The notes under the pieces were generated by a model. The model saw only the letters and a list, made by a program, of their open reading frames with translations. It did not search any database and was not told the origin of the DNA. A program made the position numbers and the translations under genes. Source: Streptosporangium brasiliense (GTDB lineage: Bacteria > Actinomycetota > Actinomycetes > Streptosporangiales > Streptosporangiaceae). From it: DNA of 64,000 nt. Positions 15,998-24,499 of this stretch are shown piece by piece (the stretch's first letter is position 1; every line of letters starts with the position of its first letter). The stretch covers positions 3,348,001 through 3,412,000 of the forward strand of contig NZ_JAUSRB010000002.1 in assembly GCF_030811595.1 (NCBI RefSeq), written 5' to 3'.

Positions 15998-17176
15998 TCA
16001 GAAATCCATGTTGTCCATCATCTCCTGCTGATATTCGCAGAACTCCAGGAAACTCGCGAAATTGTCCTGCTGTAGAGCCTGAGCAAGCAATACTCGGAAG
16101 GACTCGTCGAAGCGAACGTCCAGCTCCGAGTTGATCCACTTCATGCCTTCGGGAAGCTCCGACTCTAACCACGTGTCAACCTCGTCAAAGAGCTCGAACA
16201 CCTGCGTGATGTCGGTCTCAGATGCTGGCATGAAGGAGAACAGTGGACTCCTGCGTACGCTGGTCAGGCCGACCGGTACTGCGGCGTTCACCCCTGGCGT
16301 ATGCAGGTAGATGGTTGCGCGGTGGCCTTTTTCAAAGCCGCCGTGAGAGTAGGGATTACGCCATCGTTCGACAACGTCCGTAAGCCGCTGCCTGTAGCGG
16401 GCGGCATCATGGTCTTTGCCGAGAACGCGGTCGAACTTGTCGCCCCACCGTGACCCGATCACGTCGGTAAGGTCGTCCCGATCCGGATCGAAGCCGTGGA
16501 ACGCCAGGGCCAGTACCAGGTCGTGCTCCAGCAGGCTGATGTACGCCGAGATCGCTGCGATCATGTCATGGAAGGCGTTCATCTGCATCTGGGCTTTGCC
16601 GCTCTTGAAGGTGCACCAAGACCCAGTCGCGCCTTCGATCGGCTCGTCGTGGATGTACTCATCCTCGATGAGTACTGGGGTGACGGCGCGTTCGCGGAAG
16701 TACTCGTAGGCACGCCGCAGTGACTGGTGCTGATTCACTACGGTGGCGTTGCCTTTGCCGAGCAGTTCGGGTGCTGCGTCCACGATCAACTTCTCGACTA
16801 TGCGCATCGAGGAGCGGAGCTTCTTGACGATCTGGACCTGAATGTTGTGCACCTCCTCTTCAGGCTTCTCGGTGCGCAAGTAGAGCCGCACCCCGAGTTT
16901 CTGATGCGCGAGCTCGCACCACTCGCCCCGGTAGGTGAAGTCGACCCACCACGCGGCCTTCTCACCGGGTCCGCGCGCCGTGAGTCCGGTAAGCGTGAGC
17001 GCATACTTGAATAGGGACGGAACCGGCACGTCGTCCCGGCTCAAGTGCAGCTTGTAGGTCGTGCCCCGTTGGTTGTCTTCATCCTCGGGGACCGGTCCGA
17101 AGTCACGCAACGCTGTCTGCTTCAGGCGCTCGCTCGCTTCGGCCTCTCCGGGGAGTGAGTTCATAGGGGCAAGCAT
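15998..17176 (-). CDS. HEPN-motif hypothetical protein
   Basis: 392 aa if started at the ATG at 17176; other ATGs at 17164 and 17257 are possible and none has a clear ribosome binding site. The middle part is helical (FHDMIAAISAYISLLEHDLV, WGDKFDRVLGKDHDAARYRQ) and ends in WRNPYSHGG, which fits the R-N-x3-H active-site motif of HEPN ribonucleases. The N-terminal half has beta-rich sequence (YKLHLSRDDVPVPSLFKYAL, WWVDFTYRGEWCELAHQKLG). HEPN proteins often act as RNases in abortive infection. It stands alone, with the ABC-3C operon ending 240 bp away on the same strand. Confidence 0.7.
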   Translation of the reverse strand: MLAPMNSLPGEAEASERLKQTALRDFGPVPEDEDNQRGTTYKLHLSRDDVPVPSLFKYALTLTGLTARGPGEKAAWWVDFTYRGEWCELAHQKLGVRLYLRTEKPEEEVHNIQVQIVKKLRSSMRIVEKLIVDAAPELLGKGNATVVNQHQSLRRAYEYFRERAVTPVLIEDEYIHDEPIEGATGSWCTFKSGKAQMQMNAFHDMIAAISAYISLLEHDLVLALAFHGFDPDRDDLTDVIGSRWGDKFDRVLGKDHDAARYRQRLTDVVERWRNPYSHGGFEKGHRATIYLHTPGVNAAVPVGLTSVRRSPLFSFMPASETDITQVFELFDEVDTWLESELPEGMKWINSELDVRFDESFRVLLAQALQQDNFASFLEFCEYQQEMMDNMDF

Positions 17177-17365
17177 GCACGCATACGTGTCGGATCCGCC
17201 GCCCAATATCCTCCGAAACCGCTCGACGGCACATGGTTGTGCGTAACGTGCAGCCATGGGGCCGCCAAGACCATCTGAACGGCGTCCGGTCTCGGCCAAC
17301 GCTGACTGAGTTCGGGACGGGCAGCGCTGGCTGAACGTGGCCGACTCCGGTCACTTCACGTTCAT

Positions 17366-17394
17366 CGGCCTGCCCATCCTGAGTGGGCAGGCCG
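17366..17394 (-). terminator. Stem-loop terminator of the ABC-3C operon
   Basis: CGGCCTGCCCA (17366-17376) pairs perfectly with TGGGCAGGCCG (17384-17394) around a 7-nt loop. It begins 20 bp beyond the stop codon of the last gene of the leftward operon. Confidence 0.7.
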
Positions 17395-17413
17395 GGATCA
17401 CTTACTAGCTAAG

Positions 17414-19357
17414 CTAGTTCTCCTCGATCCAGTCTGCGGGTATCAGCGCCTCGCCGTCAGCGCGCCATCGATATCTAACCGCGTCGCTGAACCACTGCTC
17501 CTCGAGATCGGCGTGCTCCATGACGATGACTTGGAGGTCTACTTCGGGACGCGCGATAGTCTCCATGACCGCTTGATAGATGCGGACGAGCGATTGCCGA
17601 TCGTCATCAGGCAACACGTGTGAACCGTCGCCGGCGTAGTCGGCGGGAAACCAGACTTGCGACGGCTGGTCCAAGATCAGAATCCTGGGTACGGGGCGGT
17701 CCTCCATCGCGAACCACTCGTGCAACGCCAGGAAGGTCGCCACGTGGTACCCAACATAGTTTTCGCCGCTGCCCATCTCGGGCAGCGGGACCGCGCCATT
17801 GCGGGTGTCGGCGACGACCGTCAGACGCCTCAGGTCCAGGCGGATTGGCCATGCCGAGTGCTCAAGTTCAAGGCGTTGAGCCTTCTCCCACAGGTTTTGG
17901 CTGATGCGCGCCAGGAAGGATGAGAGCAAGTCAGGGTTTCCGTTCTCCTCCAGCCTTACCTCGATCTCGGCGATCTCGGCCTCGATCTCAGCCGTGCGGT
18001 CCCGGATCGGCGGTTGTTGGTCGCGCCGGTCAAGCATCTCCAGGTAGAAACCGATCCGCCCCTGAACCAACGCGGTACGAGACTCGGCATCGCGAAGCCT
18101 CGCGATGGCCTGGATTCCGGCTTCTAGCTCATCGATCTCAGCCTTATTGGTTCGCAGTAGCTGCGTGACCTCTTGGATCTCTTCAGCCAGCAGCGCCATC
18201 ATCTGGTCGATTTTAGGGGTGTCTGTTCGTATGGCGACGATCTCCCCGTCAAGTCGTAGCAGCTCACGGCGCATGTCTGCCCAGGTTCCTTCAGCGCCGG
18301 GCGCGTCGTTACCGCACAACGGACAGGCAGGCACGGGGCCGTCCTCGTTTCCGAAGAACCCGAGCGACGCGAGGCGTGCGCGCTGCTCGCTGGCTTCGGA
18401 GGCGAAATCGCTGTTCTCGTTGGTCGCGCGACGAAGCCGGGTCAGTTGGATATTCAAGCCGGCTAGCCGGTCTCGCAGCTCCGCACGCTGCTGATTGAGT
18501 GCTGTGATTTGATCACCTTGGGCCTCCGGCTGTCGGACGGACCTAACGTCGACGAGCGAAAGTGGCCGCAGAATTCCGACGGCTTCACTCTCATTGAGGC
18601 CCTGAGGGGGCAGCTCATCGAGCAGTCCAACGGCCGCTGCTTCTGCAAGGAGCGCACGGGCCTGGCCCGTGGCGCCAAGTGTTGCGGCGCGTTCATCAAG
18701 GGCCCGTTGCAGGGAGACGAGCTCCCGCTTGAGGGCGCGTAGCCTGATCGTGAGTGTGGCGTACTCGGTATCCACCGCTCCCAAGAAATAAGGAATGACC
18801 GCTCGAATCGCGTTCGGGCGATGTTCATCCCCTTGGGTATGGAACAGCACATCCTGGTTGGCGATCTCGTTCTGTTCCTGCATCACGAAGAACAGCGCGT
18901 GGCGGATGCTGGGAGACAGCGGCCCCGCGGTGCCGGGCATCGGAAGACGCAGTGAGCGGTCAATGCCGCAAAGATCTCCGATGATCTGTTTAGCGGTGTC
19001 GACGTTCGTGTTGAACTCGAGTTCGTCGAAGGCTGGTATCGATTCTGGATCGGAGACGACGCTGACGTACATGCGGTCGGCGGTTTTGTGGAGGCGCTCC
19101 GGCGCTGGCCGGGCGACGTACATCGCCCGATCACCGCTCACGATCATGAGGCCAAACCCTCTGGAGTTGTCCCTCGTTACCCCCGCCTTGACCGGATACC
19201 CACCGCTACCGAGGCAGTAATCGATGATCGTCACGATCGCACTCTTGCCCCTACGCGAGGAGCCGGTGATGATGTTCAATTGTCCGAGCTCAAAGGTCAC
19301 CTTGCGCGCACGTTCGCCACGGCCGTACACGACGACATGCCTGATCTGGAAGCTCAA
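17414..19357 (-). CDS. ABC-3C system SMC-like ATPase (DUF3732 type)
   Basis: 647 aa. A P-loop GSSRRGKSA (about 32-40) is at the N-terminus. Long coiled-coil regions surround a zinc-hook-like CPLCG (345-349), as in Rad50/SMC proteins. The C-terminal ATPase half has GSGENYVGYHVATFLALHE (ABC signature region) and Walker B RILILDQPSQVWFP (about 565). This is the ATPase of the predicted three-component ABC conflict systems. The TTG start at 19357 overlaps the previous stop (TTGA) and has GGAG seven bases upstream. It probably senses or loads on nucleic acid and controls the nuclease-like partner encoded first in the operon. Confidence 0.85.
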   Translation of the reverse strand: MSFQIRHVVVYGRGERARKVTFELGQLNIITGSSRRGKSAIVTIIDYCLGSGGYPVKAGVTRDNSRGFGLMIVSGDRAMYVARPAPERLHKTADRMYVSVVSDPESIPAFDELEFNTNVDTAKQIIGDLCGIDRSLRLPMPGTAGPLSPSIRHALFFVMQEQNEIANQDVLFHTQGDEHRPNAIRAVIPYFLGAVDTEYATLTIRLRALKRELVSLQRALDERAATLGATGQARALLAEAAAVGLLDELPPQGLNESEAVGILRPLSLVDVRSVRQPEAQGDQITALNQQRAELRDRLAGLNIQLTRLRRATNENSDFASEASEQRARLASLGFFGNEDGPVPACPLCGNDAPGAEGTWADMRRELLRLDGEIVAIRTDTPKIDQMMALLAEEIQEVTQLLRTNKAEIDELEAGIQAIARLRDAESRTALVQGRIGFYLEMLDRRDQQPPIRDRTAEIEAEIAEIEVRLEENGNPDLLSSFLARISQNLWEKAQRLELEHSAWPIRLDLRRLTVVADTRNGAVPLPEMGSGENYVGYHVATFLALHEWFAMEDRPVPRILILDQPSQVWFPADYAGDGSHVLPDDDRQSLVRIYQAVMETIARPEVDLQVIVMEHADLEEQWFSDAVRYRWRADGEALIPADWIEEN

Positions 19358-19842
19358 GGACGGACTCCAAGAAGGGTGAAGATCGTCGGAAGGTCGCCAG
19401 CCCTGGAAAGCCACCGGCCAAGGAACAAACTGGCCCTTTGGATCTGAGTAACTTCCAGGGTGTCACCGGAGATCCTCTTGGGGACTCGCCCGGTCGATCG
19501 GACAAGGTGTTGTTCATCCAGCACCAGCACACCGGCTCGCAGGCTGAGCAGCAGTCCTTCCCGCACGAGCGGGCCAAGAACCGGCGCGGCTTGTCGAAGG
19601 TGGACCCGGGCCGCCGATTCACGCTCGATCCAGTTGACCGTCGTCGAGGAGACGTTTTTCGGCAGGACGGCTCGCACCGGGGCAGTGAAGGCCATGACGG
19701 GAGCCAGGACAGCGAGAAGGAGGTGACAGCCGGGGCTGTTGTCCTGCTCATGCCCCTGCACGGCGCGGGTGACCAAAAGTCCGGCGAACGCAGGATTGAA
19801 CAGGTTCCGCTCTTCCCGGCTCAGGAAGTCAATCACCGCCAT
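19354..19842 (-). CDS. ABC-3C system middle component
   Basis: 162 aa. The opening FLSREERNLFNPAFAGLLVT and the later PLVREGLLLSLRAGVLVLDE match the small middle component (MC) family of ABC-3C systems, thought to bridge the SMC-like ATPase and the effector protein. Its ATG (19842) overlaps the upstream gene by 14 nt and its stop overlaps the ATPase start by 4 nt, so the three proteins are made in a coupled manner. No catalytic motif is seen. Confidence 0.85.
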   Translation of the reverse strand: MAVIDFLSREERNLFNPAFAGLLVTRAVQGHEQDNSPGCHLLLAVLAPVMAFTAPVRAVLPKNVSSTTVNWIERESAARVHLRQAAPVLGPLVREGLLLSLRAGVLVLDEQHLVRSTGRVPKRISGDTLEVTQIQRASLFLGRWLSRAGDLPTIFTLLGVRP

Positions 19843-21043
19843 TCACCGCACCACCGGCAGGCTCCAGGATGGTCAGAAGACGCGCCTCGAAGTCCGGGTG
19901 CCAACCCACACGCTGGTCGTCCGCGAGGATGTGAAAAGATCCCTTGCAGATAAAAGGGTCATGGCACTCCGGCCGGATGTTCCTGCGGAACTCGGTCTCC
20001 ACCCAACCGTAGATCCGTTTCGCCATCGCGATCTTCGTTTCTTCCGCCGCTTCCACGCCAAGCTCGTCCTGCATGACGGCGAAGTGCGTCTCCCACTCCT
20101 CGCGCAGCCGTCGCTCGTAGGTGCCGATCTCACCAGGAAGGAGTAGGTTTTCACGCGCCCAACGTGAGCGTTGGGTAGAAGCGCGTAGGTAGTCACGCAC
20201 CGCGAGTTCGATTCGACGGCTCCCTATTTCGATTAGATCGAGCTGTCGGATGAACGTGCGTTCGCCGTACTCCTCTCGCGTCACCGTCATCTCGGCAATG
20301 TCGTCGTCGATCGGAAGGTTATAGGTCCGGAACTGATCGCGCAGCTCGCTAAACTTTTCATCGATCTCGCTACCCGAGATCGGCATCGCAGCCGCAACCC
20401 GCATCGTTTGGATGCACCGCTGGATGAACCAGCCTTCGAGGCGGTTGAGTAGCGATGCAGCCGCCTGCTTGCCGACAGCGAAGTGGCAGATTTGAAGGAG
20501 ATCCCAGTGGACGTCCTCAATGGTGGGACCGTCGCCGAGCACGGTGATGGCGGCAACCATCGCATGTCGTTGATCGTCCTTCAGTCCGCGGTAAGCCTCG
20601 ATGCTCTTCTTCTTCGCATCCGACGCCGATTTTGCGGCCGCCGCTTCGAGTAGCTCATGTGCTTTCCCGACATCCCGGCCCGGACCTGTCTGAAGGTAGT
20701 GGGCTGCCGAATCAACGGGCACGGTCGAGGTGGTTAGCAGCAGGAGCCGGGTGCGGGCGGGGTCTAGCGAGCCGTCCCTGATCGCTTCGCTCCAAATTCG
20801 TAGCGTCTTCCACAGATCGGTGCTGCCGTCCGTGATCCGAGTGCCGCCGGCTCGATGCTTCAATTGCCAACGTCTGTTTTCGCCCGCAGCGATGATTTCC
20901 ACGTCGTCCACCACCTCAACCGACACAGTCCAGCTCGCGTCTGTGCCGAACTCCCTGAGGCCGGCCAGGAGGGCATATCGCAGCTGGTACAGGTAGCCGA
21001 TAGCCGAGGCCGAAGCATCGAACACACTGCTTGAACCACTCAC
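19829..21043 (-). CDS. ABC-3C system effector component with nuclease-like N-terminus
   Basis: 404 aa from the GTG at 21043 (AGGAGTTCCT in front); the frame is open further upstream. The N-terminal part, ASAIGYLYQLRYALLAGL then VEVVDDVEI and RRWQLKHR, gives the E...D-D...Q-x-K pattern of Cap4/DUF4297-type restriction-fold dsDNA nucleases. The C-terminal half (ERRLREEWETHFAVMQDELG, WVETEFRRNIRPECHDPFIC, DQRVGWHPDFEARL) is the region shared by ABC-3C partner proteins. It is the first gene of the operon and the likely DNA-cleaving effector. That activity is inferred from the motif only. Confidence 0.8.
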   Translation of the reverse strand: MSGSSSVFDASASAIGYLYQLRYALLAGLREFGTDASWTVSVEVVDDVEIIAAGENRRWQLKHRAGGTRITDGSTDLWKTLRIWSEAIRDGSLDPARTRLLLLTTSTVPVDSAAHYLQTGPGRDVGKAHELLEAAAAKSASDAKKKSIEAYRGLKDDQRHAMVAAITVLGDGPTIEDVHWDLLQICHFAVGKQAAASLLNRLEGWFIQRCIQTMRVAAAMPISGSEIDEKFSELRDQFRTYNLPIDDDIAEMTVTREEYGERTFIRQLDLIEIGSRRIELAVRDYLRASTQRSRWARENLLLPGEIGTYERRLREEWETHFAVMQDELGVEAAEETKIAMAKRIYGWVETEFRRNIRPECHDPFICKGSFHILADDQRVGWHPDFEARLLTILEPAGGAVNGGD

Positions 21044-21196
21044 AGGAACTCCTGAAAGCCCCGCCTGGACAGTCACCCTTGGCAGGGCATCACAGCCAGG
21101 TCGCCGAGTAAACACACCTCGTCACATTGGAAGCGATTCGTTGCCGAGGTTACCGGCTGGAGGAGGAGATGGTCTCCATGAGGAACGGCTCCGGGG

Positions 21197-21316
21197 GATG
21201 AGCAGTTCATCGCCTTCTCGGCGGCCGGCGCGTATATCCGCGGCTTCGATCACGAATGGGCGATGAGTCTGTACCGGAACGATGGGCTGCGGCCGGGTGT
21301 GCTCAACTCAGTTTGA
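21197..21316 (+). pseudogene. C-terminal gene fragment
   Basis: Forty codons read DEQFIAFSAAGAYIRGFDHE, then WAMSLYRNDGLRPGVL, and end at a TGA. The composition is strongly protein-like and resembles the C-terminus of a small actinomycete hypothetical protein, but no start or N-terminal part exists upstream. It lies in the scar zone between the ABC-3C operon and the tRNA-Arg fragment. Confidence 0.5.
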
Positions 21317-21520
21317 GGACCTCCAAGCGGCCCGGTATCCGTCTACCGCCAACTGATCGCTTTGCCGTCCGCGCGTGCTCTCGACGGCGTCCGACTCGGC
21401 GAGCTTGCTAACGCGTCTGCTAACAACAGTCCTGGACGGCAGCGGGATACACGGGTCCCGAGATCTGCTCTGAGCAAGGTTTCTGTCGCCAGTGGTCGGC
21501 GGTGGACGTCTCTGACCATG

Positions 21521-21562
21521 CTACGGATCAGAAGGCTAGGGTTCGAGACCTCTCGGCTGCAC
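21521..21562 (+). tRNA. tRNA-Arg(ACG) 3' fragment, decayed
   Basis: CTACGGATCAGAAGG reproduces the anticodon loop (ACG) and 3' anticodon stem of actinobacterial tRNA-Arg(ACG). CTAGGGTTCGAGACC and TCTCGGCTGCAC then follow the T arm and 3' acceptor with a few changes and a missing base. No 5' half exists upstream. It is an attachment-site remnant, not a working gene, and sits 63 bp from a broken integrase gene. Confidence 0.65.
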
Positions 21563-21624
21563 ATGGTTTGACCAGGGCATCTTTTGATTACAAGGAGGTC
21601 TTGATCGTTTATACAACCACGCGC

Positions 21625-21810
21625 TTACGGTGCCGTCTTCCCCCGCTTCCGCTTCGTGAGACCGGCGAGAGCATCGTTCATGCTGTCGTTCGCCGCGTGC
21701 TTCACCTCGTCGAGCAGGTGAACTAGACATCCGCCACGGTGGCTTGCCAGGTGTGCAACAACACGCCCTGGATAGCCTTCATGTCGGCGCCCTCGGGGAA
21801 GAGGAATGAC
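21625..21810 (-). pseudogene. Tyrosine integrase C-terminal remnant, frameshifted
   Basis: One frame reads FPEGADMKAIQGVLLHTWQA then TVADV and a stop near 21724. The next frame continues HLLDEVKHAANDSMNDALAG and ends LTKRKRGKTAP at 21625. Together they match the end of a phage/AICE integrase (the DMKAIQ, H-T, and ADVY-HLLDEV segment holding the last His and the nucleophile region), broken by a frameshift and lacking the N-terminal part. Its 3' end points at the tRNA-Arg fragment, the usual int-att arrangement. Confidence 0.7.
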
Positions 21811-21961
21811 CCACAGGCGAGGTCCCGCCCCGCCGCGGCCTCTTCATGAAGCAGGGCGCCAGCGGGGCGTCGACCGGCTGATCAGCGTGGCATTGGGCGC
21901 GCAGAACTCGCACACCAGGGTCTGCGCGGAGCCTGGCGACTGTGCATAGGCGCGAGAGGAT

Positions 21962-22903
21962 TCACCCGCGGCGGAACGACCACGCGCCATCCGCGCGTAT
22001 CTCCACGACCGTGGTGCCACTCGGCAGTTGAACCTCGCCGGAGTAGTTGCCGATCTCGTTGATCGGGAGGTTGAGGGCGCTTCCGCCATGCGTCTGCACG
22101 ATGAAATTCGCCTTGCCCGAGTGAATGACCTGGGCCGTGGCGAGGCCTTCTGCGGGCGGGTCGAGTTTCAGCACTTGGTCGCCGCGTCCTTCGATGCTCG
22201 GGCCTGACCATGTTCGCGCGGCCGATAGAGGTTTCATGTCGGCGGTCCATTGGCCGTCCGCCTTGATTTCGAGCGCGGCGATCTGCGTGTTGTTTCGCGG
22301 GCTGAGCATGCGCGTGCCGGAATAGCTGCCGATCGCATTCACGGGAACGTCCTGCATCGCGCCTGAGCTGTCCAGGGCGGTGACGATGAAGTTGGCACTG
22401 CCGGTGTGGGTGAACGTGACCAGGGCGAGGTCGCTGATCGGATCGAATTTCACGACCTTCGCGCCGGTGCCGCTGTAGGTCTTCGGTTCGATCTGCGGAG
22501 GCTGCGCCACAGCGGGTGGAGAGCTCGGGGCCGTTGACGCTGTTGTGGGCGGCGCTGAGGGGCGCGTCTCGGTCACAGGAGCGGATTCGGCTGTTTGGGT
22601 GGGCGCTGCGTAGACAACATCAGGCGGGGCCCCAGTCGTCGTAGTCGTAACGCTGCCGACCTTGACGACGACCGCGACGCAGCCGAACAGCAGCAGGATG
22701 GGCGCGCAGACGACGAGCAGCCAGAACACAGCACCCTTGCCCGGTTTTTGCGGAGGTGGATTGTATCCGTAGCCGGGCGGGGGATACGGCTGGCCGTAAG
22801 GCTGCTGATACTGCTGGGGGTAACCGGCTGGCGGTCGCGGCGGCTGCCCGTACGGCTGCTGTGGCTGGTGATACCGATCCTGCGGGCCGTACTGATTCGC
22901 CAT
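21962..22903 (-). CDS. Membrane-anchored protein with duplicated extracellular domain
   Basis: 313 aa. Residues 1-55 are Pro/Gln/Tyr/Gly-rich (QQPYGQ, PPGYGYNPPP); one membrane segment follows (about 58-84), then a Thr/Pro/Ala-rich stalk and two similar beta domains of about 80 residues (about 145-230 and 232-313). Each domain has a TGSANFIVTALD- or SGKANFIVQTHG-like core, a (I)GNYSG or GSYSG segment and an ending (E)IKADGQW or EIRADGAW. The function is unknown; a surface or cell-wall binding role is possible. The ATG is preceded by CAGGAGCTCCG. It is divergent from the Pycsar-like operon. Confidence 0.75.
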   Translation of the reverse strand: MANQYGPQDRYHQPQQPYGQPPRPPAGYPQQYQQPYGQPYPPPGYGYNPPPQKPGKGAVFWLLVVCAPILLLFGCVAVVVKVGSVTTTTTGAPPDVVYAAPTQTAESAPVTETRPSAPPTTASTAPSSPPAVAQPPQIEPKTYSGTGAKVVKFDPISDLALVTFTHTGSANFIVTALDSSGAMQDVPVNAIGSYSGTRMLSPRNNTQIAALEIKADGQWTADMKPLSAARTWSGPSIEGRGDQVLKLDPPAEGLATAQVIHSGKANFIVQTHGGSALNLPINEIGNYSGEVQLPSGTTVVEIRADGAWSFRRG

Positions 22904-23173
22904 CGGAGCTCCTGGGACTGGGGGTGCGTAGGAGACGCCTCGAACGTCCGTCTGGTTGACGTTGGCTGTGAGGTTCCATGCGTTGCGTCTACGGAGGTGG
23001 TGTACGTGGCTCAGCGATCATGGTGGATGAGCAGAAGCAGCGTGTGTGAGAACGGCAATAGCCGTATTCGGCACCAGTCGTTGATCGTCACGTAGAGTGC
23101 GGCCGAAAGGAAGGGTGGCGAGAGTCTTCATCATTAATCGATCTTCGACACTCTTCGTCATCTCCACAGCTGA

Positions 23174-23752
23174 ATGACTCAAGGTTCACTCACCCAGGGG
23201 GCGCAGGTGTTCCGGTGGATGACCAGGGCGGTCGTGTCCGTACCGCCGTCGCAGGACCATGATGCGCAGGCGCGTATCCATGGTGTCCAACTGCTCACCG
23301 AAGCCCGTGAGGAACTCAACCGGGCAGACATGAAGGCGCAGGTACTTCTCGGTGTCGCGGGGCTAGGCGTCGGCGCGGTTGCCGGTGGCCTGTTGGCGGG
23401 AAACTGGTCGCCATTGAAGCTGCACGCGGGTCTGCAATGGCTGTGGTGGGTGGGAGCGGTGTGCGCGCTCGCCTCTCTGGTCTGCATGGCGAGCGCCGTA
23501 TACCCGCGTATCACAAAGCGGACGCTCGGTATCGCTTACTTCGGTGACATCGGGCGGTACGGCTCTGCGGCGGAAATCGCCAACGCCCTGCGCAACCACG
23601 ACAACGATGATCTGACCGGCCTGGCCGAGCAGATCCGAGCGGTCAGCGTGATCGTGACCAGGAAGTATCTGCTCATCCAGTGGGGTTTCTGGCTGCTTCT
23701 GATCTCTATCGGGTCGACGGTCGGCTCGGCGGTGATCCAACTGGCCCTTTGA
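23174..23752 (+). CDS. Pycsar effector-like membrane protein (PycTM type)
   Basis: 192 aa. A helix LLTEAREELNRADMKAQVLL leads into a first membrane hairpin (about 56-76 and 90-112), and LAEQIRAVSVIVTRKYLLIQ leads into a last membrane segment (about 165-190). This is the pattern of the Pycsar effector family, whose members damage the membrane on sensing cyclic pyrimidine nucleotides. The start is uncertain: ATG at 23174 has no clear ribosome binding site, and ATG at 23219 is an alternative. It begins the rightward operon that contains the cyclase, 10 bp before the Crp-type regulator gene. Confidence 0.85.
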   Translation: MTQGSLTQGAQVFRWMTRAVVSVPPSQDHDAQARIHGVQLLTEAREELNRADMKAQVLLGVAGLGVGAVAGGLLAGNWSPLKLHAGLQWLWWVGAVCALASLVCMASAVYPRITKRTLGIAYFGDIGRYGSAAEIANALRNHDNDDLTGLAEQIRAVSVIVTRKYLLIQWGFWLLLISIGSTVGSAVIQLAL

Positions 23753-23761
23753 CACGCTCGT

Positions 23762-24448
23762 GTGATTGCCAAACCGGCGTACCCGACGTACGCATGGGTC
23801 ATGCGGCCCTTCTCCCAGCCTGCCTGGCACTCTCTGATCGAGAGTGGCACGCCGTGCCGGTACGAAGCCGGGGACGTGCTCCTACGGCAGGGCGCGCAGG
23901 GCAGCCACGTGCTGGTGCTGACCTTCGGTCAGGTCAAGGTGATCCGCCTGGAGCCGGACGGCAGTGAGCTCCTGTTGGCCGTACGAGGGGCGGATGACCT
24001 GCTGGGAGAGCTGGCCGTCTTGGACGGCGGAGAGCGGTCGGCGACTGTGTCCGCGCTGACCATGTGCCTGGCCTACGCGGTGCCGGCCGAGCGTTTCCAC
24101 AGGATCGTCCGTCAGTTCGATCTGCACGGGATGCTGATCCGCCGCGCGATCCGCCGTCTGAGAGAAGGGGAGGACGTCCGGGCGGACCTGGCGGGGTTGC
24201 CCGCCGTAACGCTTGTGGCGCGGACTCTGCTGCGGTTGGCAACGGGACTGGAGGTACCGCTCTCCCAGAGCGATCTGGCGGCAGCGACGGGGCTCTCAAG
24301 GTCGGCGGTGGCCGCCGAACTGGCTGCGTTGCGGCGGGCGGAAATCGTCGCCACCGCGCGCCGGCGCATGGTTATCCAGGACTTGACTGCGCTTCGGGCA
24401 ACGGCCTGGGATGAACGTCCAATTCTGGACAGTCGCTCGGAAAGTTGA
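23762..24448 (+). CDS. Crp/Fnr-family cyclic-nucleotide-binding regulator
   Basis: 228 aa. The N-terminal cyclic-nucleotide-binding fold is clear (FSQPAWHSLIESGTPCRYEA, GDVLLRQGAQGSHVLVLTFG, LLGELAVLDGGERSATVSAL, with the GELA and R-S phosphate-binding cassette). A long helix and a C-terminal winged helix follow (PLSQSDLAAATGLSRSAVAA). The GTG start at 23762 lies 10 bp after the effector gene. Its place between effector and cyclase suggests that it reads the cyclase product as a transcription factor. Whether it binds a purine or a pyrimidine cyclic nucleotide cannot be seen. Confidence 0.88.
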   Translation: MIAKPAYPTYAWVMRPFSQPAWHSLIESGTPCRYEAGDVLLRQGAQGSHVLVLTFGQVKVIRLEPDGSELLLAVRGADDLLGELAVLDGGERSATVSALTMCLAYAVPAERFHRIVRQFDLHGMLIRRAIRRLREGEDVRADLAGLPAVTLVARTLLRLATGLEVPLSQSDLAAATGLSRSAVAAELAALRRAEIVATARRRMVIQDLTALRATAWDERPILDSRSES

Positions 24449-24499
24449 ATGCCATCGTGTAGCCAGTCATCAGGATCTGCCATGACAGGAGGCACCACA

